Part shown: positions 45,706 to 57,044 of the stretch, one piece after another
Position numbering within the stretch: position 1 is the stretch's first letter
Layout of the letters: every line of letters begins with the position of its first letter
NCBI GenBank assembly: GCA_963383645.1
Contig: OY726557.1
Span: 126,168,895 to 126,232,894 of the forward strand
Length of the DNA stretch: 64,000 bases
Reading direction: 5' to 3'
From: Muscardinus avellanarius
Lineage: Eukaryota > Chordata > Mammalia > Rodentia > Gliridae
Notes under the pieces: model-generated
What the model was told of the DNA's origin: nothing
Seen by the model: only the letters and a program-made list of their open reading frames with translations
The model's database searches: none
Program-made: the position numbers and the translations under genes

Positions 45706-45854
45706 TTAATTTTTTGTTTTAGAAAATAAGACAGATCTTTGAGAATTCAGATGAGCAGTGAATATTTCATTTGCTTTAAAACACAACAAAACAGAATCAG
45801 GCTTGGATTTGAAGGCACAAGTTTTTGGGTGTACATAAATTAAAATTGCTGTCC

Positions 45855-46065
45855 CCCACCCCCAAACCCTATACTAAAGATTGAATCCAGGGTACTTTGC
45901 TACTGAGCTGCATCTCCAACCCTTTTTATTTAAAAAAAATTTTTTTCAAGACAAGGTGCTTTTTTTTTTTTTGCTCAAGCTGTTCTCAAGCTTGTGATCC
46001 TCCTGCCTCAGCCTCCTAAAGTAAATGGAATTATAGGCATATTATAGGCATGTACCATTGACAGT
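45855..46065 (-). mobile_element. degraded B1-ID SINE
   Basis: ctatactaaagattgaatccagg.. and ..gatcctcctgcctcagcctcc.. are still recognisable. Confidence 0.55.
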
Positions 46066-46305
46066 TGATTTTTGCTTCTTTAATCCTTTGGACAAATCAA
46101 AGAATGTTTGAATTATTTCCTGTTTAAGCAAGAACTTCCTTAATTGGGCCATAATAGTCTTTTTTATAGAGTTATCTATCATATAGTTGTTTTTTTTTTT
46201 TTTTCCTAAGCTGAGCATCAGACTTCCTAGGACTTCTTAGTTCATTTCTCCCTACCCGCCTACCCCTTGCTGGTTTTTGTTTCCTGAATCCCAAGTTATC
46301 TATGA

Positions 46306-46804
46306 TTAAATGAAGCTTTTTATTTCTGCATCTACACAAATCCTCTTTGGTGGTTTCTCCAAAATATTATCTTCCTCTACTGTGTCATTACAATCTTTTT
46401 TGGCTTTTGTTTCTTCCTTATGGAATAAATGTGGGTGTTCAATGCGACCTCTACATACAAAATGCTGGATCCGAGATTCCAATCCTTGGCATTTAGGACG
46501 ATCCATGAGGGGCTTATATGTGCGCATTTTCACTCCTTCTACAAAGGCGCTGGTCTGCTTTATTACAGAGGGCTTCATGTTTCTCCATTCTATTGCTCCA
46601 TTCATCTTTGGCCCTGTCCCACAAGGTAACACAACAGAGTCCAGTCCTTGGAGCATACTGTACAACATTTGAGTTTTGACAGCATGATTAGCCCACAGTT
46701 GTTGTAGATGAGTAACATTGAACTCCTGAACTTCCTGATCATAGATCCATGTGATATTTTCAAACTTACAGTCATATAAGACTAGAGGAAATTCCACAGC
46801 CATA
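46306..46804 (-). CDS. PUS3: PUS3 last coding exon
   Basis: The acceptor is ttcctttttctctag|TATGGC. The split codon gives Ser, followed by MAVEFPLVLYDCKFEN, and the stop lies at the 46306 end. The 3'UTR runs below 46306; a possible ATTAAA (minus strand) lies at 46083-46078. Confidence 0.93.
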
Positions 46805-48961
46805 CTAGAGAAAAAGGAAAGGAACAGTATGAGAATACATAGCCATCCAGTAGTTTTCTAAAAACTGAGGATTAGTTGAATTAAAAGGGGGGATAAGGCC
46901 AGGCGGAGGTGGTGCACGCCTATAATCCCAGGACTAGGGAGGCTGAGACAGGAGGATCATAGGTTCAAAGCCAGCCTCAGCATCTTAGTGAGACGTTCAA
47001 CAACTCAGACCCTGTTTCAAAAAAATAGGACTGGAGGTGTAGCTCAAGGTAGATTGCCCCTGGGTTCAATCCTAGTACCACAAAAAATGAATATAAGCAT
47101 AGCTAAGAAAATCCAGCACAGCCTTAACCTTGAACAACTTTATTTCATATATATGCGTGTATGTATATAACCCCCCCCCCTTGGTGTTACTGGGGATTAA
47201 GCCAAAGAACATTCTACCTCTTAGTTATACCCCACAGCTCTGTCTTTTATTTTGAAACAGGGTCTCATGAAATTGTTGAAGGCCTTGCTAAGTTGCTGAG
47301 GCCGACCTCAAACCTATAATCCTCCTGTCTCAGCCTCCCAAGTACTGGGAATATAGGCATATGCCACCACACCAGATATATAATTTTTTTAAAAAAGAAA
47401 AAAATGATCTTTATTTGGTATATGTCAGTGATAAGAAATAACCTAGAGGTGAGCTGACATAACTCTTACCACATTGCTATTAAAAAGAACAACTGATAGT
47501 ATTTATCCAAATTTGTCAATTGTATTCTCATAGCTTGGGACTGAATTACTGGTTCTGACCTCAGCCTATCCTCAAAAGAGACTATTTTCTGTCTTTACTA
47601 CCTATTTAGAAGCTGTAAAGTAGGAAAAACAGAACTACTCAGTAACACAAAATATGATTTAATATGAATAGTTTGATCATTCATACTTTAATTTCATTGG
47701 AATCTAAAAGTAATACCTGTTAACATAAATGCTAAAATGATGTGGTAATAAATGTCCTTTTGTCTAAGGAGCTTGGTCCAAACACCTGTTTTTACATGTT
47801 CACAATATTCTACAAGTTAGCTTAAAAGCTTCATGAAGGCAGAATCAATGACTTACTTAGACAATCATGGGGGAAAATAGGATATGCTATTTTGGTTTAG
47901 TTTAACTTACCTATATTGAGGTTTCTGAGGATTTTTCTCTATGTTCAGCAACTCATCAATAATCTCTGGTTTCTCCAGTCCTTGGCCAATCAGAAAGAGG
48001 ATAGCCATCATACAGCGGACTTGATGATAAAGGAATGCCTGGCCAGTAACTTCAAATTGACATAACTGGAAAGGTTCTTGCCATCTATCCTCACCCAGGC
48101 TATGGCCCACTAGCTGCACTTGAGCAGACAGAATAGTCCTTTGAAAATTAACCACTCCATTGGCTACATCCATTTTACACAAGTTCCTGAAATCATGGGT
48201 GCCGACATACTTTTGAGCTGCACAATTCATGGTTACAATATCTAAATCCGCACAAGGGAAAAAATAGCGGTAAGTCCGCTCAAGACAGCTGAACCTAGCA
48301 CTGAAACTGGGTTCTACAGGGGCCCAGGCCAGGACACGGATGTCTGGAGGAAGTACCCGATTGAGAATGTGGGTATAACGGATTTCTTTAGCAGCATCAT
48401 TCGTGTCATCTTTTAAATTAAGATTCTCTGAATCAGTGCTCCTTGGAAACTGAGAACGTAGATCAAGAGAAATTACCTGTGGAATGAAGAGAGAGTGTTT
48501 TAAAGATGCAAATAACCTCAACACTGAGTATATACACCTAGATACCCTGGTATTGCTTTGAGAAACAGTATACTGGCTCTTACCTGTCCAAAGGCACTAA
48601 CTCCTTTATCTGTTCGTCCACACCTGTGATAGTTAGATGTCTGTCTGCTTTCTACAAGTCGAGTCTTGGTTAAAGCCTCAAATAGTTTCTCTTCAATGGT
48701 ATTGCTTGTGTTTTCCTGACTAGCAAAACCTTGATATCCCCAGCCTAGATAGGCAATTCTTAGGGCTACATGTCTTCGGCCATGAGCACTGAAATCAAAC
48801 GCACGCTTAGCTTTTCCAGATACTGAAGAATTTTCTCTAATGCTTGACTCTTTGATGTTGTTGGCCTGTTCTTTCTTAAGTCTTTGCACCTCCTGTTCCA
48901 GTTCTTTTACTCTTTTTAGGAGTTTCTCAATCTGATTTCTGTCTGTGTCATTTTCAGCCAT
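46306..48961 (-). CDS. PUS3: PUS3, tRNA pseudouridine(38/39) synthase, 3 coding exons
   Basis: Minus-strand CDS join of 48961-48584, 48476-47911 and 46804-46306, totalling 1443 nt or 480 residues plus stop; the human protein has 481. The TruA-family enzyme isomerises U38/U39 in the anticodon stem of tRNAs. Residues 9-35 form a predicted coiled coil (heptad Leu/Ile/Val pattern). The TruA core begins near 66 (ALRIAYLGWGYQGFASQ). The catalytic aspartate is Asp118 in CGRTDKGVSAFGQ. Exon 2 carries the family motifs RTYRYFFP, GTHDFRNLCK and the F-hQVRCMM block (YHQVRCMMAILFLIGQG). The long C-terminal extension includes KMRTYKPLMDRPKCQGLESR. All splice sites are GT-AG, phases 0 and 2. No frameshift or lost catalytic residue. 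The gene starts at a CpG promoter near 57.1 kb and spans HYLS1's coding exon in its first intron. Confidence 0.97.
46897..47087 (+). mobile_element. B1-dID SINE in PUS3 intron
   Basis: ggccaggcggaggtggtgcac start; ends ggttcaatcctagtacc. Confidence 0.83.
47183..47376 (-). mobile_element. B1-dID SINE in PUS3 intron
   Basis: ggtgttactggggattaagcc start; ends gccaccacaccaga. Confidence 0.8.
47911..48476 (-). CDS. PUS3: PUS3 central coding exon
   Basis: The acceptor is ctctcttcattccacag|GTAATTTC and the donor TATAG|GTAAGTT. The exon is 566 nt, starts with VISLDLRS and ends in KPQY plus two bases of the next codon. Confidence 0.93.
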
Positions 48962-49006
48962 GATATAACAAACTCAAGAACAAATAAATCATGCAGTCCA
49001 CCCTAC
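48584..49006 (-). CDS. PUS3: PUS3 exon with start codon (5'UTR plus codons 1-126)
   Basis: On the minus strand the acceptor is ctgttctcttccag|GTAGGG, so the exon begins at 49006. The ATG is at 48961-48959 and coding runs to 48584, where the donor is ACAG|GTAAGAGC. It ends cleanly after Gln126, phase 0. Confidence 0.9.
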
Positions 49007-49069
49007 CTGGAAGAGAACAGAGGGATACAATTTAGTGCTAGTTTCTTTGGTGATGTAAATATCATTATA

Positions 49070-49565
49070 TTGGAACCATTTCTTTTTTATTTTTATATAA
49101 GTGGAACATATTGAGAGGGTGTACATTTACATTGTGCTTCATGCCCTTCCCCCCGTCCCCCCCAATAGAGAGTGTCCATGTTAATCATGTTGTATTTATG
49201 CTTTTACACATATTCGTATGTAGCTCCTCCATTAAACAACCTCAGCTTTCTTCCTCTCCTATCCTTCCGTTCAAGCTTTGCTGAGATTTCCCCTCCATCA
49301 TCTGGAATCCCTCTGGTATTACCACTACTCCCTAGCTTGCACATATTAGAGAAAACATATGTCCCTTCTCTTTCTATGCTTGACTAATCTCACTTAACAT
49401 ATTGTTCTCTAGTTCCTTCCATCTTCTTGCAAATGCTATTTTAGTTTTCTTTATAGCTGAATAGAATTCCATTGTGTGTATTTCCCATAATTTTGCAATC
49501 CATTCATCTGTTGATGGAGATGTAGGTTGGTTCCATATTTTGGCTATTATAAACTGTGCTGCTAT
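49070..49565 (-). mobile_element. L1 3' end, antisense
   Basis: The reverse-strand order ..gtccatgttaatcatgttg.., ..agtagaatccattgtg-like.., ..catctgttgatggagatgtagg.. fits the L1 ORF2 end and 3'UTR. Confidence 0.72.
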
Positions 49566-49794
49566 GTATTGGAAAAGTTTCTAAGATTTAATCTGTTGCC
49601 TAAAGAGTACCACCTTTGCTTGCTCAGAGATGGAAGAACTAGTTTAATTATTGTTTTCTTTTTAAAATTGGGGGCAGTGTATAAATTTCATTTCTCAGTA
49701 TGACTGAGTACTCATATTACTAGTACTTTTCCCTATAACATTTCTGTTGATGTCTCATTACATTTAGCGTGTGTGTGTGTGTGTATACACACAC

Positions 49795-49936
49795 ACTGGG
49801 GACTAAACCTAGGGGCATTGTACCTCTAAGCTATACTTCCTTTTTAATTTTTTTTTGGGGGGGCAGGTCTGGGAATGGAACCCAGAGGCATTCAACCTCT
49901 GAGCTACACCCCCTGCTCTATTTTTCATTCTTTATT

Positions 49937-49975
<39 letters not shown>

Positions 49976-50408
49976 TTTTGGTGGTACTGGGGTTCCTGGA
50001 AGCCCTTCTACCTCCGGGCTACACTCCCAGACCTATTTTATATTTTTGAAACAGGGTCTCTTTCGCCAGCGCGGCTGGCTTCGAACCTGCGCGATCCTCC
50101 TGTCTCCGCCTCCCAAGCGCGGGGATTACAAGCGTGCGCCACCACGCCCGGCTTTCATTCTTTATTTTGAAACAGGGTCTCACTAAGTTACGGAGGGCCC
50201 CACTAAGTAGCTGAGGCTGTCTGCAAACCACAATCCTCCAGTCTCAGCCTCCTGAATGCTGGGATTATAATCGTGCGCCACCACACCCAGAAAATATTTT
50301 TTTATTTTAAAATGGTCTTGCTAAGTTGCTGAGGCTGGCCTTAAGCCTGCAATCCTTCTGTATGAGGTTCTCAAGTACTGGGATTACAGGTGTGTGTCAC
50401 CTCACCCA
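49795..50408 (-). mobile_element. triple-nested SINE block
   Basis: The outermost element has its ID half at 49795-49850 and B1 half at 50292-50408. The middle one is 49866-49938 plus 50153-50291. The innermost is 49980-50152 with a (TTTA)n tail at 49935-49979. Confidence 0.75.
49980..50152 (-). mobile_element. innermost SINE of the triple nest, with TSD
   Basis: A perfect 16-bp duplication TTTCATTCTTTATTTT at 49923-49938 and 50153-50168, in the linker of the middle SINE. Confidence 0.92.
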
Positions 50409-50554
50409 GGTTGTCCAACTTTTTTAATCATAAGATTTCTTTATGTGGGCTGCTTATAGTCATAAGAATTCCTGAATTCTTACTGTTTTCCAATTTCTTA
50501 GATAAAATAAGTGGCTTGTAGGTTCTATACCTAATACTCAGTTCTGTTTTAAAG

Positions 50555-50669
50555 GTGGCACAAAAGAAACCAGTCTAAATGAAGAAATAGTCAACTGCAT
50601 TTCACATTGAAAGCAGAACCTGGAAATAAAGATTTTGTTACTTTAAGCAGTTTTGATGGCAGAAAAAAG
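50555..50669 (+). other. HYLS1: candidate alternative HYLS1 5'UTR exon (115 bp)
   Basis: The acceptor-like tctgttttaaag|G and the donor AAAAAG|GTAACT enclose 115 unique, non-repeat bases between two SINE clusters. The acceptor tract is weaker than that of the 43.8-kb candidate. Confidence 0.25.
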
Positions 50670-51060
50670 GTAACTATCACCCTTTTATAAACAAATTGTG
50701 ATTTTCTACCTATTTTAGTGCATCTGGACCAGTTTCATTAAAATGCACACAAAATTGAAAACTTGGAACTTAATGGGTTAAGACTGAGATAATCCCGTAC
50801 AATTTATGACTGATGGTTATTAAGTTATTTTAAGATATCCACATCTGTTCTAAGGCTGACATATCATCTAAGTCTAGTTATTTAGGTATTTCCCCCCTTC
50901 CTGTATCTATGAGTAGAATTAATATAAAAAAGAAAGGAAACATGGAATAAGTCCTTTAATTAAAATACTGGGGTGAGAAAGGGAATTCTAAGTAAAACAT
51001 TCTAGAACCCAAAAACTAGAAAATTAAAAGAAAATGTGATTACTTAAAAATAAAAATTCA

Positions 51061-51267
51061 AACTGGGCATGGTGGCACATACCTGTAATCCCAGTACTTT
51101 GGAGGGTTGAGACAAGAGGATTGCAGGCTCAAAGGCCAGCCCCAGCAATTTAGCAAGGCTCTTAGCAATCTAATAAGACTCTGTTTCCAAATAAATAAAT
51201 AGGATGGGTTGGGGGTGTTGCTCAGAGGTAGAATGTCCTTGGGTTCAATCCCCAGCACCACCAAAAA
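51061..51267 (+). mobile_element. B1-dID SINE
   Basis: aactgggcatggtggcacat start; ends ggttcaatccccagcacc. Confidence 0.83.
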
Positions 51268-51280
51268 TAAATGAAAATTC

Positions 51281-51352
51281 TTGGGTTTGGAGGTATAGCT
51301 CAGTGGTAGAGCACTTGCAAGCATGAGGTATTTAGATTCAGTCAGCCCTGCA
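51281..51352 (+). mobile_element. ID SINE monomer fragment
   Basis: ggaggtatagctcagtggta then gagcacttgcaagcatg; a canonical ID front. Confidence 0.7.
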
Positions 51353-51419
51353 AAATGAATAAATGAATTTTAAAATTCCTCCCAGCAAGGTGAAAAGTAA
51401 ACTAAGAAAAAAAAAATAA

Positions 51420-51636
51420 GCCGGGTGTGGTGGCGCCACGCTTGTAATCCCAGCATTCGGGAGGCTGAGACCTGCTTGGAGGATCGCAGTTCGCGGACAG
51501 CCTCAGCTACTTAGTGAGGCCCTCTGCAACTCAGTGAGACCTGGTTTCAAATTAAAGAATAAAAAAATAGGGCAGGGGGTGTAGCTCGGAGGTCGAATGC
51601 CCCTAGGTTCCATCCCCAATCCCCCCCCCAAAAAAA
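51420..51636 (+). mobile_element. B1-dID SINE
   Basis: gccgggtgtggtggcgccac start; a C-rich/A-rich tail at 51621-51640. Confidence 0.85.
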
Positions 51637-51697
51637 AGAAAAAGATGGCAAAGAGCTAACTTCTTTAATAACTATTTCATGAATATACAGTTTGTTT

Positions 51698-51794
51698 TGT
51701 AGTACTGGGCCATTCTACCAGCTGAGGCTGGCCTTGAACCTGTGATCCTCTTGTCTCAGCCTCCCAAGTACTGGGATTACAAGTGTGCACCACA
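51698..51794 (-). mobile_element. truncated SINE
   Basis: Only the B1 half and a short piece of ID remain (..gctgaggctggccttgaacc..). Confidence 0.65.
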
Positions 51795-51889
51795 GTCATT
51801 TTTTTAAAAAAGAAAAAGTGCAACCTGAGAATTTGTTAGAACAAAGTAATTTTTCATCATTGACAAGGGTGAGAAAATGGGAGAGTACA

Positions 51890-52290
51890 CCACTTTCAAA
51901 AGCAGACAGAACCTAGTTCTATTAATACATTGTTGATGCAACTTTAGAGGTAAGCATTTGGCAACAACTATCACAACTTTAACACCTATCTTGAACTGGC
52001 ATCTTTTAGAAATTTAATCTATACAACATGTAAAAACTTGCAAGATACTCATTGCAACATTGGTTTTTAACAAGTGACCCTATGTCTATAAATTATGTTA
52101 AGGGACTGGTTGAACACATTGTTACCTCTGTACACTGGAATTTATGTGACCTTAAAGTAAGTCTACATGTATTGATAATAACTGGATAACCATGGTTACC
52201 TTTAAATTCCAGAAGTCTTGTACTATGCTGTATATAGTATAAGAAGTACATGTGAATATGGGAAATTATATAGAAATCAAACTGCCTTTA
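51890..52290 (+). mobile_element. old L1M-like fragment
   Basis: Pattern tacattgttgatgcaac.., ..gatactcattgcaacattgg.., ..agggactggttgaacac.., ..tatagtataagaag... Confidence 0.5.
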
Positions 52291-52555
52291 AGACTGAAAT
52301 TTGGTCAAAGAGGGGAAATCCTTAGAATTATCATATATATATATAATAAATATAGTTTTTCAGTTTAACAAAGATATAGGGACACAAAAGGTAGTAGGCA
52401 ATACATAGTTTTCCTACATCCAATCAGGAAACTTAATACGGGGAATTTGGCTCATTGATTTAGGTACTAAGTTATCTATGGCAAGGTATTAAGAGTGAAA
52501 AGATTTACCTTAGCAAGTGACAATGTGTTAAAATCAACTGAAGGAGAGGGTGCTT

Positions 52556-52640
52556 ATGTATGTATGTATGTATGTATGTATGTATGTATGTATGTGTAAT
52601 ATATATATGTGTGTATACACACACACACGTGTGTGTGTTG
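52556..52640. repeat. (TATG)n and (CA)/(TG) microsatellite cluster
   Basis: The TATG run 52556-52594 is followed by alternating tatata/tgtgtg/cacaca, which can fold on itself. Confidence 0.9.
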
Positions 52641-52709
52641 CTGCACGATACTGCTTTTTTGATGGTTCTTAAGGTTCAATTACCCTTGCAAACACTCAAT
52701 ATGAAGCCA

Positions 52710-52905
52710 TGCTACCTGAGTTAGAATTCCAACTCCAGTACTTACTAACAATAAAGTTAATTTAACTTCTGTGCCTAGTGTTACTGATCTGTAAGAAGGA
52801 ACTAGTCCCAGTTCTGAGGATTATATGAATTAATGAGTATTAAGCACATAAAATAATGCCAGGTACAGAAAGTACTCACTAAACACATATAATGTACACT
52901 AAGCA
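52710..52905 (+). mobile_element. MIR SINE
   Basis: agttagaattccaactccag..aacttctgtgcctagtgttactgatctgtaag..gaggattatatgaattaatg follows MIR order. Confidence 0.65.
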
Positions 52906-53239
52906 GTATGCTTCATAAAATGTAACAGCTCCAAGTTTTTCTTATGCCAGAATTCAGTAGAGCTACTTAGTGTGGCAAGGCAGTAAAAGTGGGAGGGAAT
53001 AAAAAGGTAGAAATAAACACAGGTAATAGGTTGTAAAGAGCTAATACCCTCTAAACTGTTGATACTATGTGTAATGATCTCTATTTTACTATAATTATTG
53101 AATTTATACCTGCCTTAGCCACTCCTTTCTGACTATAAAATTGAGACGAGGAAATGAGCAGTTTATTTGGTGGAAGTTTATCTGAAAACTGACCAATGTT
53201 TTTATCTCTTACAGGCAGTCCTACAGTGTAGGGGGAGCA

Positions 53240-54142
53240 ATGCAGGAACTTGTAGGACCTGATGGACAAAAATGGGCCAATATGGATCCACAAGAACGAA
53301 TGTTAGCAGCTGCTACTGCTTTTACCCATATGTGTGCAGGACGGGGTGAAGGAGATTTTAGGAGAGAAGCCCAGTCTCTCCAATATGATCCCTATAGTAA
53401 AGCTTCAGTGACCCCAGGGAAGAGACCTGCTCTTCCTTTGCAGCTGCAGTACCCCCATACAGAAAGTCATGTTACTTCAGAAACAGCATCAGAGGTCTCC
53501 CAAAGACTCCGAAAGCCAGCAATGAAAAGAAAGGTGCTGCGTAGACAGCCAGGTGGGGAAGTATTAGTGACAGATGAGTCAATTATCAGTGAATCAGAAT
53601 CTGGCACAGAAAGTGATCCAGATCTCTGGGACTTAAGACAAAGGCTGATGAATCTGCAGTTCCAGGAAGACAGGGAATCCCCAGCTGATATTTCACAAAA
53701 ATTTAATCTACCTTGTGATTACCAAGGAATTTCACAAGATCAGCTCATTTGCTATCTACAAAAAGATGGGATGGGCCCTCCAGCTTATGAACAAGACCTT
53801 ATTGTTGCCAGCAGACCCAAATCCTTTATTCTCCCAAGGCTGGATCAGTTAAACCGAAATCGGGGCAAGATAGACCGCGTAGCCCGATATTTTGAGTACA
53901 AAAGGGACTGGGACTCAATGCGATTACCTGGCGAAGATCATAGGAAGGAGTTGCGCTGGGGTGTCCGAGAACAAATGCTTTCTCGAACAGAACCCCAATC
54001 TAAGCCTCAACACATATATGTTCCAAACAATTACCTTGTACCAACTGAGAAGAAAAGATCTGCTCTTCGATGGGGTGTTCGTTGCGACCTTGCAAATGGT
54101 GTCATGCCGAGGAAGCTTCCCTTCCCTCTTTCTCCTTCTTAA
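53240..54142 (+). CDS. HYLS1: HYLS1, centriolar and ciliogenesis-associated protein
   Basis: A complete single-exon CDS of 300 residues; the human protein has 299, and an extra residue near the N terminus explains the difference. The exon opens at 53215 after tttttatctcttacag and the ATG lies 25 nt inside. The protein has a conserved N-terminal block ([19 protein letters not shown], 12-30), an acidic serine-rich stretch (111-130) and the HYLS-1 box around 210-245 ([33 protein letters not shown]). It ends in a second [12 protein letters not shown] motif (278-287) and a [11 protein letters not shown] tail. Asp212 is the equivalent of human Asp211, changed to Gly in hydrolethalus syndrome; here the wild-type residue is kept. 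Known role: a core centriolar protein needed for basal bodies to form cilia. The exon lies on the opposite strand inside PUS3 intron 1. Confidence 0.97.
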   Translation: MQELVGPDGQKWANMDPQERMLAAATAFTHMCAGRGEGDFRREAQSLQYDPYSKASVTPGKRPALPLQLQYPHTESHVTSETASEVSQRLRKPAMKRKVLRRQPGGEVLVTDESIISESESGTESDPDLWDLRQRLMNLQFQEDRESPADISQKFNLPCDYQGISQDQLICYLQKDGMGPPAYEQDLIVASRPKSFILPRLDQLNRNRGKIDRVARYFEYKRDWDSMRLPGEDHRKELRWGVREQMLSRTEPQSKPQHIYVPNNYLVPTEKKRSALRWGVRCDLANGVMPRKLPFPLSPS

Positions 54143-54425
54143 GTTCTTTCCTGTCTCTCCATAGGGATGTTTAGGCTAACCTGGTTCCTTATATATATAA
54201 AATCTTTTAAACAGAAACAACTGACCTAATAATCCAACATTACATGGAATAAGAAAATGCAAAAATTGCAAGAGAAACCATGCTAGAGAAAGGAACCTAT
54301 CTGGTATTTGTATTTTGTCAAATTAGTAAGCATTTCTGTTCAATACTCTTACCTTGAGCCAACATGAACTGTTGTTTTAATGTTTATAGTTGAACATTAA
54401 GCTTATTAAAGAGTTTTAGAAATTT
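54143..54425 (+). other. HYLS1: HYLS1 3'UTR with ATTAAA poly(A) signal
   Basis: The stop is TAA at 54140-54142. An ATTAAA hexamer at 54405-54410 is followed by T-rich sequence (gtaatttttatttttac), so cleavage near 54425 is plausible. Longer 3' ends cannot be excluded. Confidence 0.5.
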
Positions 54426-54429
54426 GTGT

Positions 54430-55210
54430 AATTTTTATTTTTACTAAATACTTCCCAAAGTAAGTAAGATGATCTTAAACCTAGGCTATGATTCTGCTTC
54501 TGATCATACTCTCCATGGCACTCTCATCATCTAAGTGGGAGCCAAAGGGAAGGAACAAAAGCCTGCTTTTATATAGTCCTAAAGGATGGCAGACTAATGG
54601 CACAGATAATCCCCCACTACACAAGGGGTATTGTATATCCACATGACTGTAAAATGCTTTTTAACAGATGCCTCAAACAGTATTGCATGACATAAGATCC
54701 TAACCCAAGTTTTCAGAATTATTTCAATGACATAGTGCCTGCCAGTTGTCACTTCTAGAATTCTGTGCTTTTTGTAATTCACTGCATGTTTTCTTTGAAA
54801 TTATGCTCAATAGGATCTGGAAACATCCAGAATCAGATGTAAACATAATTACTAAGGCTGAACTGTCTGGGTACAGATCAAGATACTAATTGTACTTAAA
54901 TTCCCCTTATACTGAAATATACATTCTGGATATTTCTTATCCAATGAGCATCTAAAACCTGGACCTTTTCAGTTTTAGTACTTGAGAGTACAAGAGTAAT
55001 GGCAGGAATAGCTTGCATGTGCAAGGAAAAAAATTAAATGTGAATGACTCATCAATTATCCACTAAAACATGTTTTCTGCAAAATATTTGAGGCTACATA
55101 ATACATTCGCCCACTTTAATTGCTAGGCATTTATCAGGAAGAGAAGTAATCAGTGACTCAGATATGTACAAGATGTATTCACTGCAAATAAGTGAAAACT
55201 GCCCTGAGAG
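54430..55210. other. PUS3 intron 1 sequence downstream of HYLS1
   Basis: Unique-looking; possible long HYLS1 3'UTR forms could extend here, but no strong second poly(A) signal was chosen. Confidence 0.4.
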
Positions 55211-55226
55211 TAGCAAGTGTCTATTT

Positions 55227-55299
55227 TTTTTATTTATTTTTTGGTGGTACTAGGGTTCCTGGAAGCCCTTCTAACCTCCGGGCTACACTCCCAGACCTA

Positions 55300-55331
<32 letters not shown>

Positions 55332-55440
55332 CGGGAAACAGGGTCTCCTAAGCCAGCACGCATCACTGGCTTCTGCCTCCCTGTCTCTGTCTCTGCCTCC
55401 CAAGCGCGGGGATTACAAGCGTGCACCACCACACCCGGCT
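55227..55440 (-). mobile_element. B1-dID SINE with TSD
   Basis: gcaagtgtctattt at 55213-55226 and 55441-55454; a long T-run at 55304-55331 marks the linker. Confidence 0.9.
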
Positions 55441-55636
55441 GCAAGTGTCTATTTAAACAGACATTAGAATACCATGGAAACTAATGGAAATTGTGAAGTA
55501 AGCAAATAGCCATATAACATGTATCTCAAAAGTCATTTACTCATATACACAGAACACGGGAAAATTAAAGCCCAACTTAGGGTAGTGGGGCTAAAGTTTT
55601 TATACCTTAGTTCTTCAAAATCTTGCATTTGTGTAT

Positions 55637-55825
55637 GGTATTGGGGATTGAACTGGGATATTCTAACACTGAACTGCACCCCTAAACCTAGTTTTCATTT
55701 TTGAAACATGGTTTCACTAAATTGTGGAGGGTCTTGCTTATATTGCTGAGGTTGTCCAGAAACCTGAGATCCTGTCTCAGCCTCCCAAGTATTGAGATTA
55801 CAAGCCTGTGCTGCCACGCTCAGCT
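55637..55825 (-). mobile_element. B1-dID SINE (diverged)
   Basis: ggtattggggattgaactgg start; ends gccacgctcagct. Confidence 0.78.
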
Positions 55826-55866
55826 CTTACGTGGACCTTATATGGATCTTAAGGTCCAAATTCTCC

Positions 55867-56013
55867 AGGTGAGCATGTTGGCAAAGGCCTGTAATCCCAA
55901 TACTTAGGAGGCTGATACAGGAGGATCACAGGTTTGGGGACAACCTCAGCAAATTAGCAAGGCTCTCCAGAGAAGGTAGAATGTCCCTGGTTTCAATCCC
56001 CAGTATACACACA
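55867..56013 (+). mobile_element. B1-dID SINE, shortened in the linker
   Basis: aggtgagcatgttggcaaag start; the ID half is reduced to gtagaatgtccctggtttcaatcc. Confidence 0.72.
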
Positions 56014-56140
56014 TGCATTGTCAAAGTGGTTATTCTAGTTAAAACTTTTATCTGAAGAATTAGGCCAGGGGGTGAGTCTTCATCAGGCTGATTTGTGGTG
56101 GTAAAAATGTCTTGAGCCCGACGTGTGTGGGGAGGTGGGG

Positions 56141-56332
56141 GTGGCAGTACTGGGCACCCGACCCATAGGCATTCCACCTCCAAGCTAAACCCCCAGCCCT
56201 ATTTTATTCTGAAACAGGGTCTCACTAGGTTGATGAGTCTCACTATTTGCTAAGGCTGCCCTCGAACCTGCAATCCTGCTGTGTCTGCTTCTCAAGTACT
56301 GGGATTACAGGTGTACGCCTCCATGCCCAACT
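56141..56332 (-). mobile_element. B1-dID SINE
   Basis: gtggcagtactgggcacccg start; ends ctccatgcccaact. Confidence 0.78.
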
Positions 56333-57044
56333 GAACCCGACTCTCTACTCAGTAAAAAGCTTTCCCTAACACACCAAACCTCTTTTGGAGTGAATGTAGC
56401 AGTTCCCTGGCTGACATGTAACAAATGGGAAGGGGACGCCAAATTACTATAAAAGGGAATTCGTGTGTGCACTAAATGACTATAAAACAGCCATCACCAG
56501 ACGTTCAATATTTTTTTGAACTTAAAAAAGGAGTTATCTCTAACATATCAGTAACCAATAGAATGAAGAAATAGCATTCCTCGCGACAGAGGGAGGGAGG
56601 ACTCCCATACAAAAGATTAGGAGACCTGCACCATGAGTACTGGAAAATACTGGTATGTAAAGCAATCCTCAAAAGAGCTTGTAAATTGTCGCCAAGCCTT
56701 CCTCCCACCCCACAGACTCCTGGGCTCCCCACTTGTACCACTGCTCACTTTTTGAGCAAACAATTCTAATAAATGCAGGAGAGATTTAACTCCACAATCC
56801 ACGGATCTTCCACCAGTTGCGGAACTGAATTAAGCCCCTGCTGTTGCGACTTCCGTCCAAGAGCTCCAGAACTAACCGACACAGTAAGTCTTACGCCACG
56901 GCCCCTGTCCATGCACCAGCGCTTTCCTAAAAGGATCAGAGTACGAGGAAGACGGGAGGGAAGTAATGATAACCATACGGTTGTATGTCCATGGGCTCCT
57001 TGCCGGATAGCCAGAAAATAACCCACCGCGCAGGCTACACTTAC

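Noticed and set aside
46310..46672. 120-codon plus-strand ORF
   Set aside because: Antisense shadow of the PUS3 last exon.
53892..54164. 90-codon ORF overlapping HYLS1
   Set aside because: Out-of-frame shadow of the HYLS1 coding exon.
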